Positions 10,847 to 23,470 of a stretch of 64,000 nt of DNA are shown in pieces. Position 1 is the stretch's first letter, and each line of letters opens with the position of its first letter. Below the pieces are notes generated by a model, which saw nothing but the letters and a program-made list of their open reading frames with translations, ran no database searches and was not told the origin of the DNA. The position numbers were made by a program, and so were the translations under genes. Source of the DNA: Brachionus rotundiformis (Eukaryota > Rotifera > Eurotatoria > Ploima > Brachionidae); NCBI GenBank assembly GCA_016802295.1, contig JAESIW010000180.1:4137975-4201974 (forward strand), written 5' to 3'.

Positions 10847-13800
10847 GTTTATTTATCAGTTAGATTTCTTTTTAATCTGCTAATACCTCGGAGACGAATT
10901 TTAATATTAATTAATAAAAAATTGACCAATTTTTAATAATCGCTTAAAGAAATTAGATGTCAATAATTAGGCTTTACTAAAAAGATCGTTAAATTTATGG
11001 TTAATTAATTAGAGTCTATAAAAAATAGGAAATAATTTTAGGTTTCATTGCTTGATATTTACAAAAAAAAACAAAAATCCTATATTTTTTTGGTAAAATT
11101 AATATTTGTTTTAAGATTTAAGTAAGACGGGCTCAGCATTTTAAGTAAACACATAATTTTTTTTCAAATTAGCACATTATTTATTTTGTTAACTTAAAAA
11201 TTAAGCAAATGTTTTCTAAGCTTTAGGTGTCTAACTCATATAAAATTGAACTTTGGTTTAAACAGTTTGAACTAATTAATCAGATAACAATTAAAACAAG
11301 TTTATTTATCAAATATATACTTTTAAAATATATGAAACACTCAGAAGCAAAAAGAATATATTCTTTTTATCATAATATCAAGGTTAAACTTTAAAAATTA
11401 ATATATTTTCGATTTAGTATATTTTAAAATGCTATTTTATTATCTAGAATGAGTTATCAGAATATATTTTTGTCTTTTACTTAATTATTTTAGCTTTAAT
11501 AATTAAATAAAATGAAAACATTTTATAAGGAACTCATTTCAGTATACTAATAAATATTTAATAATTTTTCTCAAATATATTCTAATTAATTATGATACAT
11601 GCATTAAACTTTATCAAATAAATTAGTTCCTAGAGTTATCGATAAATTGATCATCAAAAATAATCTAATAATTTATTATTTTTTAATAGTTTTAAAATAA
11701 ACCATAAAACCCTAAACAATTAAACATAATTTATCATTTTAAATATTAATTGAACTTTAAATAGTAAGGATTTTTTTATTAAAATTAATTCGGAAAACCA
11801 AATTATTTTTCTGATTTAATTTATTAATTGAAATTTGTTAGATTAAGTATAAAATAATTCAATGATCAATAAAAGATTGATATTAATAAGTAAAAATTGA
11901 TTTTAAAAAATATTTTTTAAGTGGTTCCTCTACATTAGCTAACTGTTTGACCGTTTCCTTTCTAAATCATTTGAGATTTTATGCAAAAAAATTTATCTTT
12001 CAATTATTTTCAAAAAAATTGATTAAGCACTAAAGACGTCATTTCATTATATAAAAAATGTGGTTTTCCGTTGTTAAATTTATAATTTTTTAGTTAAAAA
12101 TGATAATAAATTTCTCTCCTTTTCGGAATAAACTTTGAAAAATTCATGCTTTCCCGAGGGTAAACATTATCTGACCAAACAAACTTTAAGTATTAGATTT
12201 CAGACTCAGAATTCAGAATTTTCTAACAGAATGAATTATGAACTTCAAATCGTTTTTAAAATTATTTAATTTTTAGAATGGAAAAACTAACTAGTAAATA
12301 TTTTGTACTTGTAATTAATCTATCTATTTAAATTTTTTTTCCAAGAAACATATTGTTTAAATTTTGTTAAAGATTTAGATCAAATTTAATCTTCATTTAC
12401 CATTCGGAATCCTAAATTTAAATTTAAATTTAAGATATATATTTTACAAATCATTTGTTGGAATGCAATGACTTCTTGATTTCTATTAGAAATCTATTTT
12501 AAACTTGATCGGATTATTTAATGATAAGGTTGTGAATGATAAGTTTGATATTAAAGTGAAAATTAAAAATACTTGAAAAAAAGATATATAACTTATTGGA
12601 TTATCTTAACAATCGATAGATAAAAAAGACATTGTTCATTAAATTGAAAAAATATAGACAAAATTCGGACTTAAATGCAACAGATATGGCTCTTTATTTT
12701 GATCATCTTTTATCAAAAATTTGTATCGAATTAAGCTAAGGCTGCTAAAGTTTAATAAATTTAAAAAAAGTAAAAAAACTCAAGTCAATTAAGATAAATA
12801 CAAATAAAAAATAATTTAAAGAATAGAATTAATTTTTAAAATGATAAATTTAGGAAAACTTTATATGAAGATTTATCACGAGTTCTACACTTTTATTTCA
12901 AAATTTTAGCAATGATTTTTTTATAAATTTAATCAATTATTTCCACAGAAAAATATTTTTTGTGAAAGTGTCAAATGAAAGTATAACTTTTAATTTATAA
13001 AATCATGAATTAGTGAATTAGTCATGAGAAAGTAAAGTTTAAAGTGCATTAAAGAAGATTATTAGTTTTTATAGATCAAGCATGATATTTTTTAATTAAT
13101 TTCAAACAAAAATTAAATTCTTAACTTATTAAATATCTTCTTTCAGTTAATAATAATTTCTAATTCCAAGAAATGTTAAAAATGGACGCTTTCGAATAAC
13201 AGTATATATTTATTTTTTAAATTAGTAGGCTATTTATCAAATTTTAGCTTGTCAAATTAGTTCTCATAGAATAATTATTTTTATTACTTTTTAATAAGCA
13301 ATTACTAGACTTAATTTCAAAATTGCCCACATAAAATGAGAATGTGTCTTAAAGCTTATATTTGAACAAACTAGAAAAACAATCAAAAAATCGATAGATT
13401 ATAGCCTTTAGTTATTTAGATAGAATTCTGACACTAAAGTTAAAATATACGAGCCTATTTAATACTTGATCTAAGCCAAGATTAAGATTAATGATAAACT
13501 ATTCATTAATAAAACAATTCTCGTTTATTCATCAGGCATACACGGCCTGGTCAGATGTCCATTACAAAACTTCCAATATTCCCCTACTTATATTTGCTAG
13601 AAAAAAGATCAATTTTATTTATTGCTTAAATTTAGAAACAATATAATAAAAAGAAATCAATTCAATATGTTTTATTTCATGCCAACCGTGACTAAAAGTA
13701 TCAAATTTGTTTACTAAATTATTAATATATAAAAATTGTTTTCATCATTTGAATATTTTAACGGCTTAGTGTAAATATTAGTTTTAGTCATTCACTTGAA

Positions 13801-16057
13801 TATCATTAAGTAGGTAATCATAGAACTCAAGCTGTTTCGCTTTTTGTTTAAACAGTTTTATTAAAATTATAACCTAATTAGAAATCTCGGCAATTTTCTC
13901 AAATTGCCTGCAATGGTGAAAGCATAAAATAATCTTGATGACTTGATAAACAAACATTGGTAAAATTGAGCATAATTATGAAATTTGATAGTAAAATTTC
14001 TAAATAGCACTTCTTTCGCTTGATCTAGTGTCTCAAAGTTAATCAAAAATATTTGCCTGATTGATTAAAATAAAAAAAGTATAGTCCGGATCTTCAAAAT
14101 CGATCAATACTTCTTCTCATCGGAGTCTAATTAATCATTTCATATTGTTTGCAACCTTGTTCCTATACCCATTTAACTCAAGCATTTTTATATTATTCTT
14201 ATTATTGAAAATAATATTGTTGATATGTGAAAACTAATCTCATAGGGCTTAGCTATATGAATAATTAAAAAATGACAAGCTAAAAATCAATCAATTCTCT
14301 TTTTTTTGTTTTGTCAGCCATTTAAGTTCATATAAAATCAGATAGAACTGTTTCACACTTAATTAAACTTGACAATAAAATAATACAAAGCTTGAAGAAT
14401 AAATGATTAATTCCTTTAAAATAGAATAATTATCACATGACTTTTGAACATTTAAAAAATTAAATAATCGACTTAGGTTAAACAAAAAGCACATATTTGG
14501 TCTAATAGAGTGTTTTAAAACTATTTTATTAATTATGAGGTCAATTTTGAGCGAATCTAATGATAACAAATTTGTTAGTTAACCTAGAATATTTATTTAT
14601 TTTGAAAATAATTTATATTAAAAAACTCCGCCCTATTTTTGTCTAATTTTTGAAATAGATACAAAAATCAATATTATAAAAATTGATTTCTGAACCAGTG
14701 GGAGCCTGCTGCACTTTCACTTTAGGAAAATCTTTTTCTGATCAAATTGATTCTCTTGAATAATGGTTTAAATTTATTGATAACAAGATTGATAAATTTT
14801 TATACATTAAAAATTATCTCGGTCCGTGTTTGATAAAAGTAAAAAATTTCATTTTATAGCTTTATTTCGTGCTATGATAGATAATTAAAGGACAAGAATT
14901 TCACCAGTTCATTTTAGCAAGTAATTTCTTGACCCATCGTTAAATTTTAAAATTTTAGCTGTGACTTTTTCAGATTAATTTATATTTTTTTTTGTATGCA
15001 ATGGTATTTTTTGTTTATGATAATTTTAATTTAGATTAGCATTTAGTTTGAAGAACTTGGCAATACAAACTAAGTTTGTTTGCGCAATTGAATAACAAGC
15101 AAAAAGGAAGGATTAAAGTATTAACGCTAGTGTTGACAAACGAAATATGTTTGTTAGTTTGCCAATGATCCGGTTGATCCTAAGAAAAAATATGCCTAAT
15201 AAATTTTTCTCAAATTTTGAATCATTACTTAAAACACAAAGCTAAAAAGTCTCCATTGCAGCCAGTCAAGGCACTTTTGCCTTATTGTTCTGAAATAGTT
15301 TTGATATAATTTGGCTAAAATGCGTGCCAAAAGCACTTGAATTTTTGATATTAAAATCTAATTAATTCTGCATAGCATTTATTTTCGACATCAATCATTT
15401 TTCTTTCTCAATGGTTTCATTCAAGCCTATTGTTTGGTCTATTAGCCATTAAAATGAAAATAAAAACAAGTTTGAATATTAATAATTAAATACAATTTAT
15501 TTGAATAAAAAGAAAAAAAAATAAGATAAAAAATTGTAATTTTTTTGTAAAAAATTAATTTTTCTTGACCATTAGATAACAGAAATAAAATGTCATTGAA
15601 AAAATAGTCTTAAATAATAAAAAATTGACTTTAACTCTAATTTTTATGCTCGATAAATTCACCACAACCGAAAACGAAATTTAAAAATTTTTTTTTTAAA
15701 ACAAAAATTAATAAGCGAGAGAGCCAAAGTCATTATACAAAACAAGCGTATTAAAACAAAATAAAAAAATTGAAACAAAAAAAAAAAAAAACACCCCGAA
15801 CACTCAACCACATACAAAAAAAATATTCTTATTTTTATTCTATTTTTGATTATTTGTTCTAACCCGAAAACAATGGAATTTAATTCTAATCATGTGATGT
15901 CAAAATGAAGAACATAAAACTTTATCCTTTACTTTTAAACTAAAATAAAAAACGGTTTAATTTAATTACTTAAAAAAAAATAGCTAAATGAATAAAAATA
16001 AAAGATAGCGAGAGGCAGAAAGAAGACTGAATAGCTTAATTGAGATAAGTGAGTGAT
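10847..16057. other. 5.2-kb gene-free AT-rich interval
   Basis: No coding exon with a recognisable domain is seen on either strand. Open frames are short and low in complexity. The part nearest 16 kb probably holds the 3'UTR of the minus-strand ZNF608/609-like gene. It includes an A-rich patch around 15770-15830. No zinc-finger exon belonging to that gene was found here. Confidence 0.5.
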
Positions 16058-16981
16058 TTAGGTCTTGACCTCTTGTGCATTGACATTTGTGGCCGGCTCG
16101 GAACTATCACTATTAACCGGAGTGTGTCTGCCTTGGACCATTGAGCTCGATAGAGTGTCGTCTAAATTTGAGCTGTTCAGTGTTTGGTCTGGATTTAGTT
16201 TTTTATTCTTCTTATAGCTGCGTGCGGATGAGTTGGACGCGGTCGACTTAGCATCGCCATTGTTTAATTTGGCCTTTTTGCCTGCGCTTTTGTTCGAGCA
16301 CTTGGAGCTGGTTGAGCTAGCAGTGCTTGATTGAGTCATGGCGTCGAATTCTTCTTCGTTGACTGAGGACGCGGACGAGTGTGACTCTTTGGGCTTTGCT
16401 TCTTTGACATTGACCGGCGTAGTGGACTGTTGAGTAGCTACGCCGTTCGTATTACAAATATCAAATTCTAGATCTGACATTAGATCGTTTTCGTAATGGT
16501 TTATGTAGCGGCGCTTTCCATTGCGTAGAGTGCGCACTGTCGGATCTGTCGACAAGCCGTTCTGACTGGGCTGTGATACAAACGGATTAAACGACGAATC
16601 CGAGCTCGGATATAAATTATTCGAGCCGAACTGGTTGAAAAACGGAAAAGCTTCTTTGTTCTGCTTAAATTTGGGTATGTCTTTGAACCTTGGTGGTGCC
16701 CAACTGGTCTTGGCCGCGTCAATTAGCGAGCCGACAAAGGTCTTGCCACGCCAGCTCACATTTAGAATGAGCACGCCTTTGCTCGTCTCGTTCCACACTA
16801 TGCCCTCTAGGAGTATGTTTGTGCCGGGCTCGCACGGCGCCAGGTCCGACGTGTCCGTGCATATGCCTACGCTGCGCGTTTGCTTCTCCTCGTCTACCAG
16901 CTCCTCTGATATCAAGCTCTCCGGCTCCATGTTCACAGTCTCATTTTGATTTAGATCACTAATTTGTTGTGTATCCATCAT
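16058..16981 (-). CDS. ZNF608/ZNF609/scribbler homologue, N-terminal conserved domain
   Basis: The frame runs from ATG 16981-16979 to a stop at 16058-16060, 307 residues. Residues about 36-106 carry the conserved N-terminal block of ZNF608, ZNF609 and Drosophila scribbler/brakeless: APCEPGTNILLEGIVWNE, GVLILNVSWRGKTFVGSL and SWAPPRFKD. The family acts as nuclear transcriptional co-regulators. After the block come RTLRNGKRRYINHYEND, a Ser/Thr-rich region and basic patches (SAGKKAKLN, SYKKNKKLN). Vertebrate members are about 1400-1500 residues with a C2H2 finger. Here a stop ends the frame early and no finger exon is visible downstream, so this may be a short isoform like Drosophila's short scribbler product, or splicing may leave the exon before the stop (a GAG|GTCAAG site lies just ahead). 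The frame stays open upstream to 17014, but MMDTQQ is the likely start. Confidence 0.85.
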   Translation of the reverse strand: MMDTQQISDLNQNETVNMEPESLISEELVDEEKQTRSVGICTDTSDLAPCEPGTNILLEGIVWNETSKGVLILNVSWRGKTFVGSLIDAAKTSWAPPRFKDIPKFKQNKEAFPFFNQFGSNNLYPSSDSSFNPFVSQPSQNGLSTDPTVRTLRNGKRRYINHYENDLMSDLEFDICNTNGVATQQSTTPVNVKEAKPKESHSSASSVNEEEFDAMTQSSTASSTSSKCSNKSAGKKAKLNNGDAKSTASNSSARSYKKNKKLNPDQTLNSSNLDDTLSSSMVQGRHTPVNSDSSEPATNVNAQEVKT

Positions 16982-17089
16982 TTTCGTATATTCATTAGTA
17001 TTACTTACACACAAACTAGGTTTTTTTTTCTAAATAAAATCGAAAACAAAAAATATTTTTTAGTTAGTTGTTTTTAGTAAACTAAGTCC

Positions 17090-17182
17090 AGCCCATTCGG
17101 GGGGTCGGAGGAGTAGTGATCGAAAACGGTCACTCTCTTCACAACTATTCGTAGACCCCCATGGTCCTATTAGACCAGGGCT
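17090..17182. other. compact GC-rich element able to fold into a branched RNA or DNA structure
   Basis: Four nested or adjacent helices can be read directly. The outer stem is AGCCC 17090-17094 with GGGCT 17178-17182. A 7-bp stem pairs GGGGGTC 17100-17106 with GACCCCC 17154-17160. It encloses a long hairpin in which GAGGAG and AGTGATCG (17108-17122, one bulged T) pair with CGGTCACT and CTCTTC (17127-17140) around an AAAA loop; two pairs are G-T. A last hairpin is TGGTC/GACCA (17162-17177). Sequence on both sides is AT-rich. It lies just upstream of the minus-strand ZNF608/609-like start, so it could be in that gene's 5'UTR or intron. I recognise no known RNA family; a retroelement end is also possible. 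Confidence 0.45.
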
Positions 17183-20035
17183 AAACACTCTAAACAAATA
17201 ATAACCTTAAATGTTTGCCTAGCAGTTGGCGTTGAGCTCTGACTAGTATTCAAACTGTTATTTGTTGTGTAATTGTTTATTGATTTATCTTCTGTTAGTG
17301 ATTGATTTTGTTTTATTCTCATTTTGTAGTTAAGAAACCAAAAACGTCGCTCAATGTTTCAAATTTTTGAAATAAGATTTCTATTTGTTTTTTTTTTATT
17401 TTTTATTTAGAAAAACATATTTCTAAAATTTACTGCAAAATTTTAAAAATTGTATTAATCTACTTAATCATTAAGTTGGTATATAGACATTTAATAATGT
17501 CTTGATAATCACTAACCAACCCAAAACACTCGAATGTAGCCTGTTTTAACAGTAGCCGTATTTCATCATATATTAGAAAGTTCGGTCATCAAACTGTATC
17601 TCCTAGTCGAAAATATCAAAAAAGTGACTCAAATAAAAGAAAATTTGGGCCTTTTTCTCTTCAATTAGAGGCCTGACAAATGCATTTATTTCATTACACA
17701 CGATTCATGAATTTTCTCTTAAACAAGACATATTTTTAAATAAATAATTCAGATAAATGATAAATTCTTATTGAAATCGTTGATAATTTATTTGTGGTTA
17801 CTTCTATTTGAGAAAATACGGTTATAAAAAAATTTGCGCACTTATTGCGCCACTACATCATCTGTTTAATCATCAAGTATTTTTCTTCTTATTATTAATT
17901 TGAATCAGACTAACTTATAACACGCATCGATTATGATCTATTACATTGAACTCAGAATGAACCTTACTAGCACTTAGTCAAATCATAATAATATTTATTT
18001 AAATATTGGCTAAAGGCTTTGTTTATATTATTTAGAAGCTAGTAAACTTGGATTATAGTAGATGATGATAGTCGAATTATATAAACCAGTTAATAAAACT
18101 ACATCATTAACAGGAGACAGAGATCATCTAATAAATTTATAAGAAAACCATATTCGCTTAATGCGAGCACTGTCTCATGCTCTCATGCGACTAAATCCCT
18201 CTTACTAAATGCTCTTTTATTTTCTATTTACTGAGGCAAATTGTTTGCTTATAATCAAAATTTAATGAAAAATTCTTAAACCCAGTTAAGATTTTTTTTT
18301 AAATTGAAATTTATTGTCTAAACGCCGTAATACTGATATGCAGAATACTTGGTTATGGTTAAATATGAAAAAATGACAGATTAAAATAACACTTAAAACT
18401 TTTTTTATTATAATTGTTTAGCATGATAAAAATATTAATCTATAACCTTCAATTAGACTTTATTAGACATTTTCTAAAAATAAATTCTGACGACTGTTAT
18501 TACCAAGTCTCTTGGTTAAAAATTGGTTGAAAAGTCTTAATTAATTCAGAAAGGTATGATGAGCAATAAAGCTTGATTTCCAAGTCTAGGATACTCGGCT
18601 CCAGGACACAGTCAAAAAAAGAATTAAGTCACAAATTAAGTTTATGCTTAAATAGAATTTAATTAACATTTTTAATCAAATCCAAACAAAGACTGAACTA
18701 TTGCAGTCTTGATTGAATTGGACGAATAATGTTAAACATCATGGCTTAAAAGTGTTTGCTAGCTATTTTTTAGTCCTATCGTACTAGACTGTATCTTTAT
18801 CTTTTGATAAAATAAAAACTAATTTAAGAACAATACCGGAAAGTAATAATTTATTAAAAACAAGTATAGATAGTTATTTCAATTAAAAGAGAAATATTAA
18901 TCGATTTAATTCAAAGATGCGAATGCATATTTACTCATTAGACTCGCAAAGCTTTCGATTAAAATCCTATTTGCCCTTATTTAGTGTCTTTATTTAATTA
19001 ATTTTAAAAAAATTATTCCTAACATCGTCTTTTAATTTGATTTTTTTTCAAAAAAGAATTTCTAATATTTTCTAATTAAATTGGAAATATAAACACACTA
19101 ATTATGGAACTAAGGACCTATCTGGCTTGCCAACGCTTAGGGTATTTCCTGCATCTGTTCCTTAATGAAATGAAATATAATAAAAGTAAATAGACATTTT
19201 TAATAACGTCAGTTGTGTTCAAAAGCTTGTTGTCGATGAAACCAAGCTTTGGATACATATTTTTGAACAAATATTCATATTGATTTTAGATCAACGATAT
19301 AACAAGATTTATGCTCTTTATTGCCCAAAGTTGTTCATCTCGCAAAATTAAAAATAATCGTTGATATTCTTATCTATGAAAAAACTAACACTAGCTGTTA
19401 AATAAAAATATCAAGTTGCTACAGGTACATAGTTAAACTTTGCATAGACTCGCACTCATATACACATATAAAAAAAGAGGTCTTGAAAATTACCGGATAA
19501 GAGCGCTCTAAAATGATAATTAAATGTTGGACTTTATTCAAAAATTTGATTATTAAAAATATAGAAGATACTGAGCTTAAAATTATCAAAATACATGATG
19601 GAAAATGGATTAATGATAAAAAAAAACTTAGTCTTAAGCTAAATGAAATCATGCGAAATCAGCTTTTATTTGTCAAAACAAAATGGGATTTGAAATTTAG
19701 TTTTTAATTAGAAGAAAAAATATCACTTTTGAATTAAATTAACATTTCGAGTGCCAAACAAGAATGGTTATTGGGCAAGTGTCATATTATAAATATTATG
19801 GGTACTGAAAAGGCTGCTAATACGTTATAAATCGCCCTAGGTCAATTATTTTTTTTCTTCATTACTTAACTTATTCTACCTGTTTGATTTTAAAAAATTT
19901 AATTAACTCTCAAGTTAAAGCAAATGAAAATAAAACAAAATAAAAAAACACTAAGAGAAATTTAACTTACAATATGCATAAATAAAATATTAATGACTTT
20001 AGTTTTCTTATTTTGCTTTTTTCTCGGTGTTCACT

Positions 20036-20070
20036 CCCTTCTCTCTTTCTCTCTCTCTCTCTTTTTCTCT
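20036..20070. repeat. CT-rich simple repeat
   Basis: A pyrimidine tract of mostly CT dinucleotides covers about 35 bases. It is unusual in this A/T-dominated window only for its C content. No function is implied. Confidence 0.8.
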
Positions 20071-22268
20071 CAATTTTATAAGGCTTTTTTTTCTTAAGCT
20101 ATGAAATATTTTCATTTCTTATTTTATAATAAACAATCTACGTATATGAATTAATTAATGACTAAATATACATATTTCGAAATAGGTCTTCTCTGTTACC
20201 ACTTGACCAAACTTATGCTCCAGTCGAGTTTAAATGCTTACAGGTCATGCACTTGCTTGCCACAATCTGATACCATTATTGAACAATGGTAATACTAAAT
20301 AATTAAATTTATAGCTAAAAATTTAATAAGTAATCAATTTCCCAAAAATCCGAATAATAGATATAATTGGATTTTGCCAAATTCAGCTTGTTAATTATTT
20401 GAATTAATTATGATAAGATTACTCTACTTTTAAAGAGTCAACAAACCGAGGAATTAGCTTTGAGTTAAGATCTTAATTGGGTCACTATGAGGATTATTTA
20501 TTTTATGATTAGCTAATAAATGAACAAAAACAGTATAGCTAATGAATGGAAAATAAAAAAAAATTCTAAGCGCCACTAATCTTAAACCTTTTAAAAATAA
20601 AATTATAAAAAATTAGTCAAGTACCAAAATAAAAAAGAAAAATACTTAAAATATATTTATATTAATCAAAGGTATCCTTTGTTCAACGCCTTAAATGATA
20701 TTGACTGTCTTGGAATATTCAGGTAGAATCTCGAGTGACCTGCTATTTTTACTGAAACCCTAATAATTTGATTAATATTTATTTAAAAATTAGTAATATC
20801 CTAATTTAAATGAGTCTCGATTACTGAATTAAGCTATTTAAATTATCTGACGGTGTATTCTTAATAATTTAATTAATATATATTTCCTATTTTGAAAAGT
20901 GACCTAGAGCTATTCCATCAAACCATTGGTATGTATATGATAAATTACAATTTAGTTGATTTACTTAATTTTTTTTTGCTTAGTGTACTGATAATTTAGA
21001 AAAACCGGGCTCATGGATTTATCAAATCACGTAATCAAATATTAAACACAAATAAAAATAATATAAATGAAATTAGACTAGTAAACTAAACATACTGAAT
21101 AGATTACATAGTCTATCAACAATTAGATCAGATGAGAAGATTATAGGAATTAAATATTTCATTTATGATTTATTATAATGTGCTAGAAAATACTATTCGT
21201 CATAAATATCAATCATATCATGAGTGCTTTTGAAACAAATTATTTTAAAATGACATTAAATTATATTTAACAAATTTAGTGTGTCCTATATACGCGGATC
21301 TCATGAAGCAAAATCCTTTTTAAAAAAAAGAAGCCTTACCAAAACTGATTAAAAATATAATTGTTTAATTAAACGCTTTTTAAAAATACTCTTTTTTCAT
21401 ATATTTTTGTTTTTGTTTAAATAACTAGCTGAACACCTTTTTAATCACTGACCCATTATTTTACATGTGCCTGTCTAGAACTAAATTAAAAATTTGATTT
21501 TAGCCATAAACTCTAAATTTAATTACTTTAAAAACAAATATTAAATATGAGATAATTCCAAGAATCTTAAAATAAAAAAAAAACAAAAAAATCACCAAGA
21601 TTAAATTAGCATAAATAATTTCTTATGACCAAATCCTGTAGACCAAATTAAAATTGTTGGCAAAATTTTGGAATAAATATTTTAGCAAATATTCAAATAA
21701 TTGAGATTTATTTAAATAGATAACAAAAACAAACACAAACGCTCATTTGCAGGCTATTCTAGATAAAATAAACTCATTTAAAACCAAGATAAGACAAGTT
21801 AATTACTAAATGTGAGCTAGCGATGAATCTCTAGAGTATAATCGACTCTCATAAGCTATGCCGCACACAATAACAAAAACTGGCTAAGTGAAATTTTTAT
21901 TATCGACTTGGCGAAAATTTTTCTAAAATCAAATAAAAAGGTAAAATTTCAACATTTACCAAGTTATTTAAGACATAATACCTGAACAGGTTTATAAGTC
22001 GAAAAAAAGGAAAATTATCTATCTATTTTATCTTTATTGATAGTTTTTAATCTCTTAAGCTTATTTATTTTCAAATTCGGGTTGAGCATGATAATATCAA
22101 TAAAATTTTTTAAATATGACATGAGGCTGTTAAAAACTTTGGGAGACTACCGGAAACCTCATTTTTTCCTCATTCACTCCTTGAAGAGCATATAGATTTC
22201 TTTGTAGCTAGTAGTTTATTTCAAAGACCAGGTAGCTAGCCCTACGCGCAGAAGCCTTTTTGATACAA

Positions 22269-22358
22269 AAATTATTTATCTTACTTATACTGTTATTAAA
22301 ATTATATATTTTTGAGAATACATAATTTTAATAACAGTATAAGTAAGATAAATAATTT
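22269..22358. repeat. perfect 37-bp inverted repeat with a 16-base loop
   Basis: Bases 22269-22305 are the exact reverse complement of 22322-22358, with 22306-22321 as the loop. The arms contain the non-trivial core CTTACTTATACTG, so this is not low-complexity pairing alone. Perfect pairing over 37 bp implies recent origin or selection. It could be a foldback element, a template-switch event, or the precursor of a small RNA. Confidence 0.85.
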
Positions 22359-23334
22359 GACATGGTGGACTGTGACTTTTTGGCTTATAATAAAAAATAC
22401 TTGTTGACTAAGGAGACTTGATCAAGCGATCTGTCCTAAATTTAGGACACTTTTTGCTAATTACGCAAAAGACTTTGGGCAATTAATTAGGAACGATATA
22501 AAAATCAAATTTGATGTATTTCTAAGCTCGATTGGTAGCTCTGAAATGAAAATAATAAATAGAAAATAAAGAAGAAAATCTCTAGGAAATGAGCACAAAA
22601 TATTGAAAACGAACGAGCAAATATACATAAAAGCAAATAAGCAACAGTTTTCTAAATTGGTGAATAAAAAATTTTAAATTAATTTTTTATTATTATTATC
22701 CGGCACACTCAATTTTTTTACTACTTAAATTTTTTTTGTTTTATTTTTGGTAAATTGACGTTTTCAAAATGTCTAAATTAACTTAAGATAAAGCATATTA
22801 AAAGCTATTGATTTATAGATTTATTCATTATTTAGTTTAAAAATATGATCTTAATACTTGAAATAAAACATTGATAAAAACCTAATTAATTGCATGTTTT
22901 GGACCAGAAACTTGACTACTTGATTCATTTACCATTTTTGGCTGTCCGAAAAAAATGCTTTCAGGTGCATCAAGCTGATTCCTGTCTTATGTATTGACTT
23001 AAAGCTTATAATAATTTATTTTAAAATTATCTTATCTGTCAAAATTTAATCTAAAAGCTGAGAAAATTTGCCAATTTAATTTGATGATTGTTGTTCAAAG
23101 GAAGTTTAGTAATCGAGTCTGAAAATGGTTTTTTTAGAATGATTATCGATTACTAGACTAGAACTTGCTTCGTTTATAAATTAACCATTATTAATTTAAA
23201 TTAATCTTATAAAAAATAAAGCTAAGTGTTTACCATTCTTTTTAAAATAAGAATTTTCACAATTAAATTTGATGAAACAAGAAAAAAATAATAAATCTAA
23301 GAGTAAAAGAATGAAATGACGAGTGTAATAAATA

Positions 23335-23470
23335 AAAAAACTTGGAGGGAGACCTGGCGTGTGAGTTTTTGTTAGTGTTGTGTGAGAGACTCGTGAGTGT
23401 AAAGAACCTGGAATTGTAAACAACTAAATGAGTCTCTGGATCCAGCTCTTTTGTCACCTAAAAAGTCCGA
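23335..23470. other. GC-richer patch, possible non-coding exon
   Basis: This patch is noticeably less AT-rich than its surroundings. On the minus strand it is preceded by TTTTTAG, a good splice acceptor. Two overlapping minus-strand frames cross it without a recognisable domain. A non-coding exon of the minus-strand ZNF608/609-like gene is one possibility; a decayed repeat is another. Confidence 0.2.

Noticed and set aside
15169..15181. CCGGTTGATCCT resembles the 5' end of small-subunit rRNA
   Set aside because: Only about 12 bases match and the sequence after it (AAGAAAAAATATG) is not rRNA. No further rRNA helices follow, so it is a chance match.
19513..19707. 64-codon plus-strand open frame and its overlapping minus-strand frame
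   Set aside because: Both strands are open over the same bases, which is common in AT-rich sequence; no recognisable motif.
23196..23457. Two overlapping minus-strand frames of 64-75 codons
   Set aside because: No domain and mutually overlapping frames; kept only as a GC-richer patch and possible non-coding exon.
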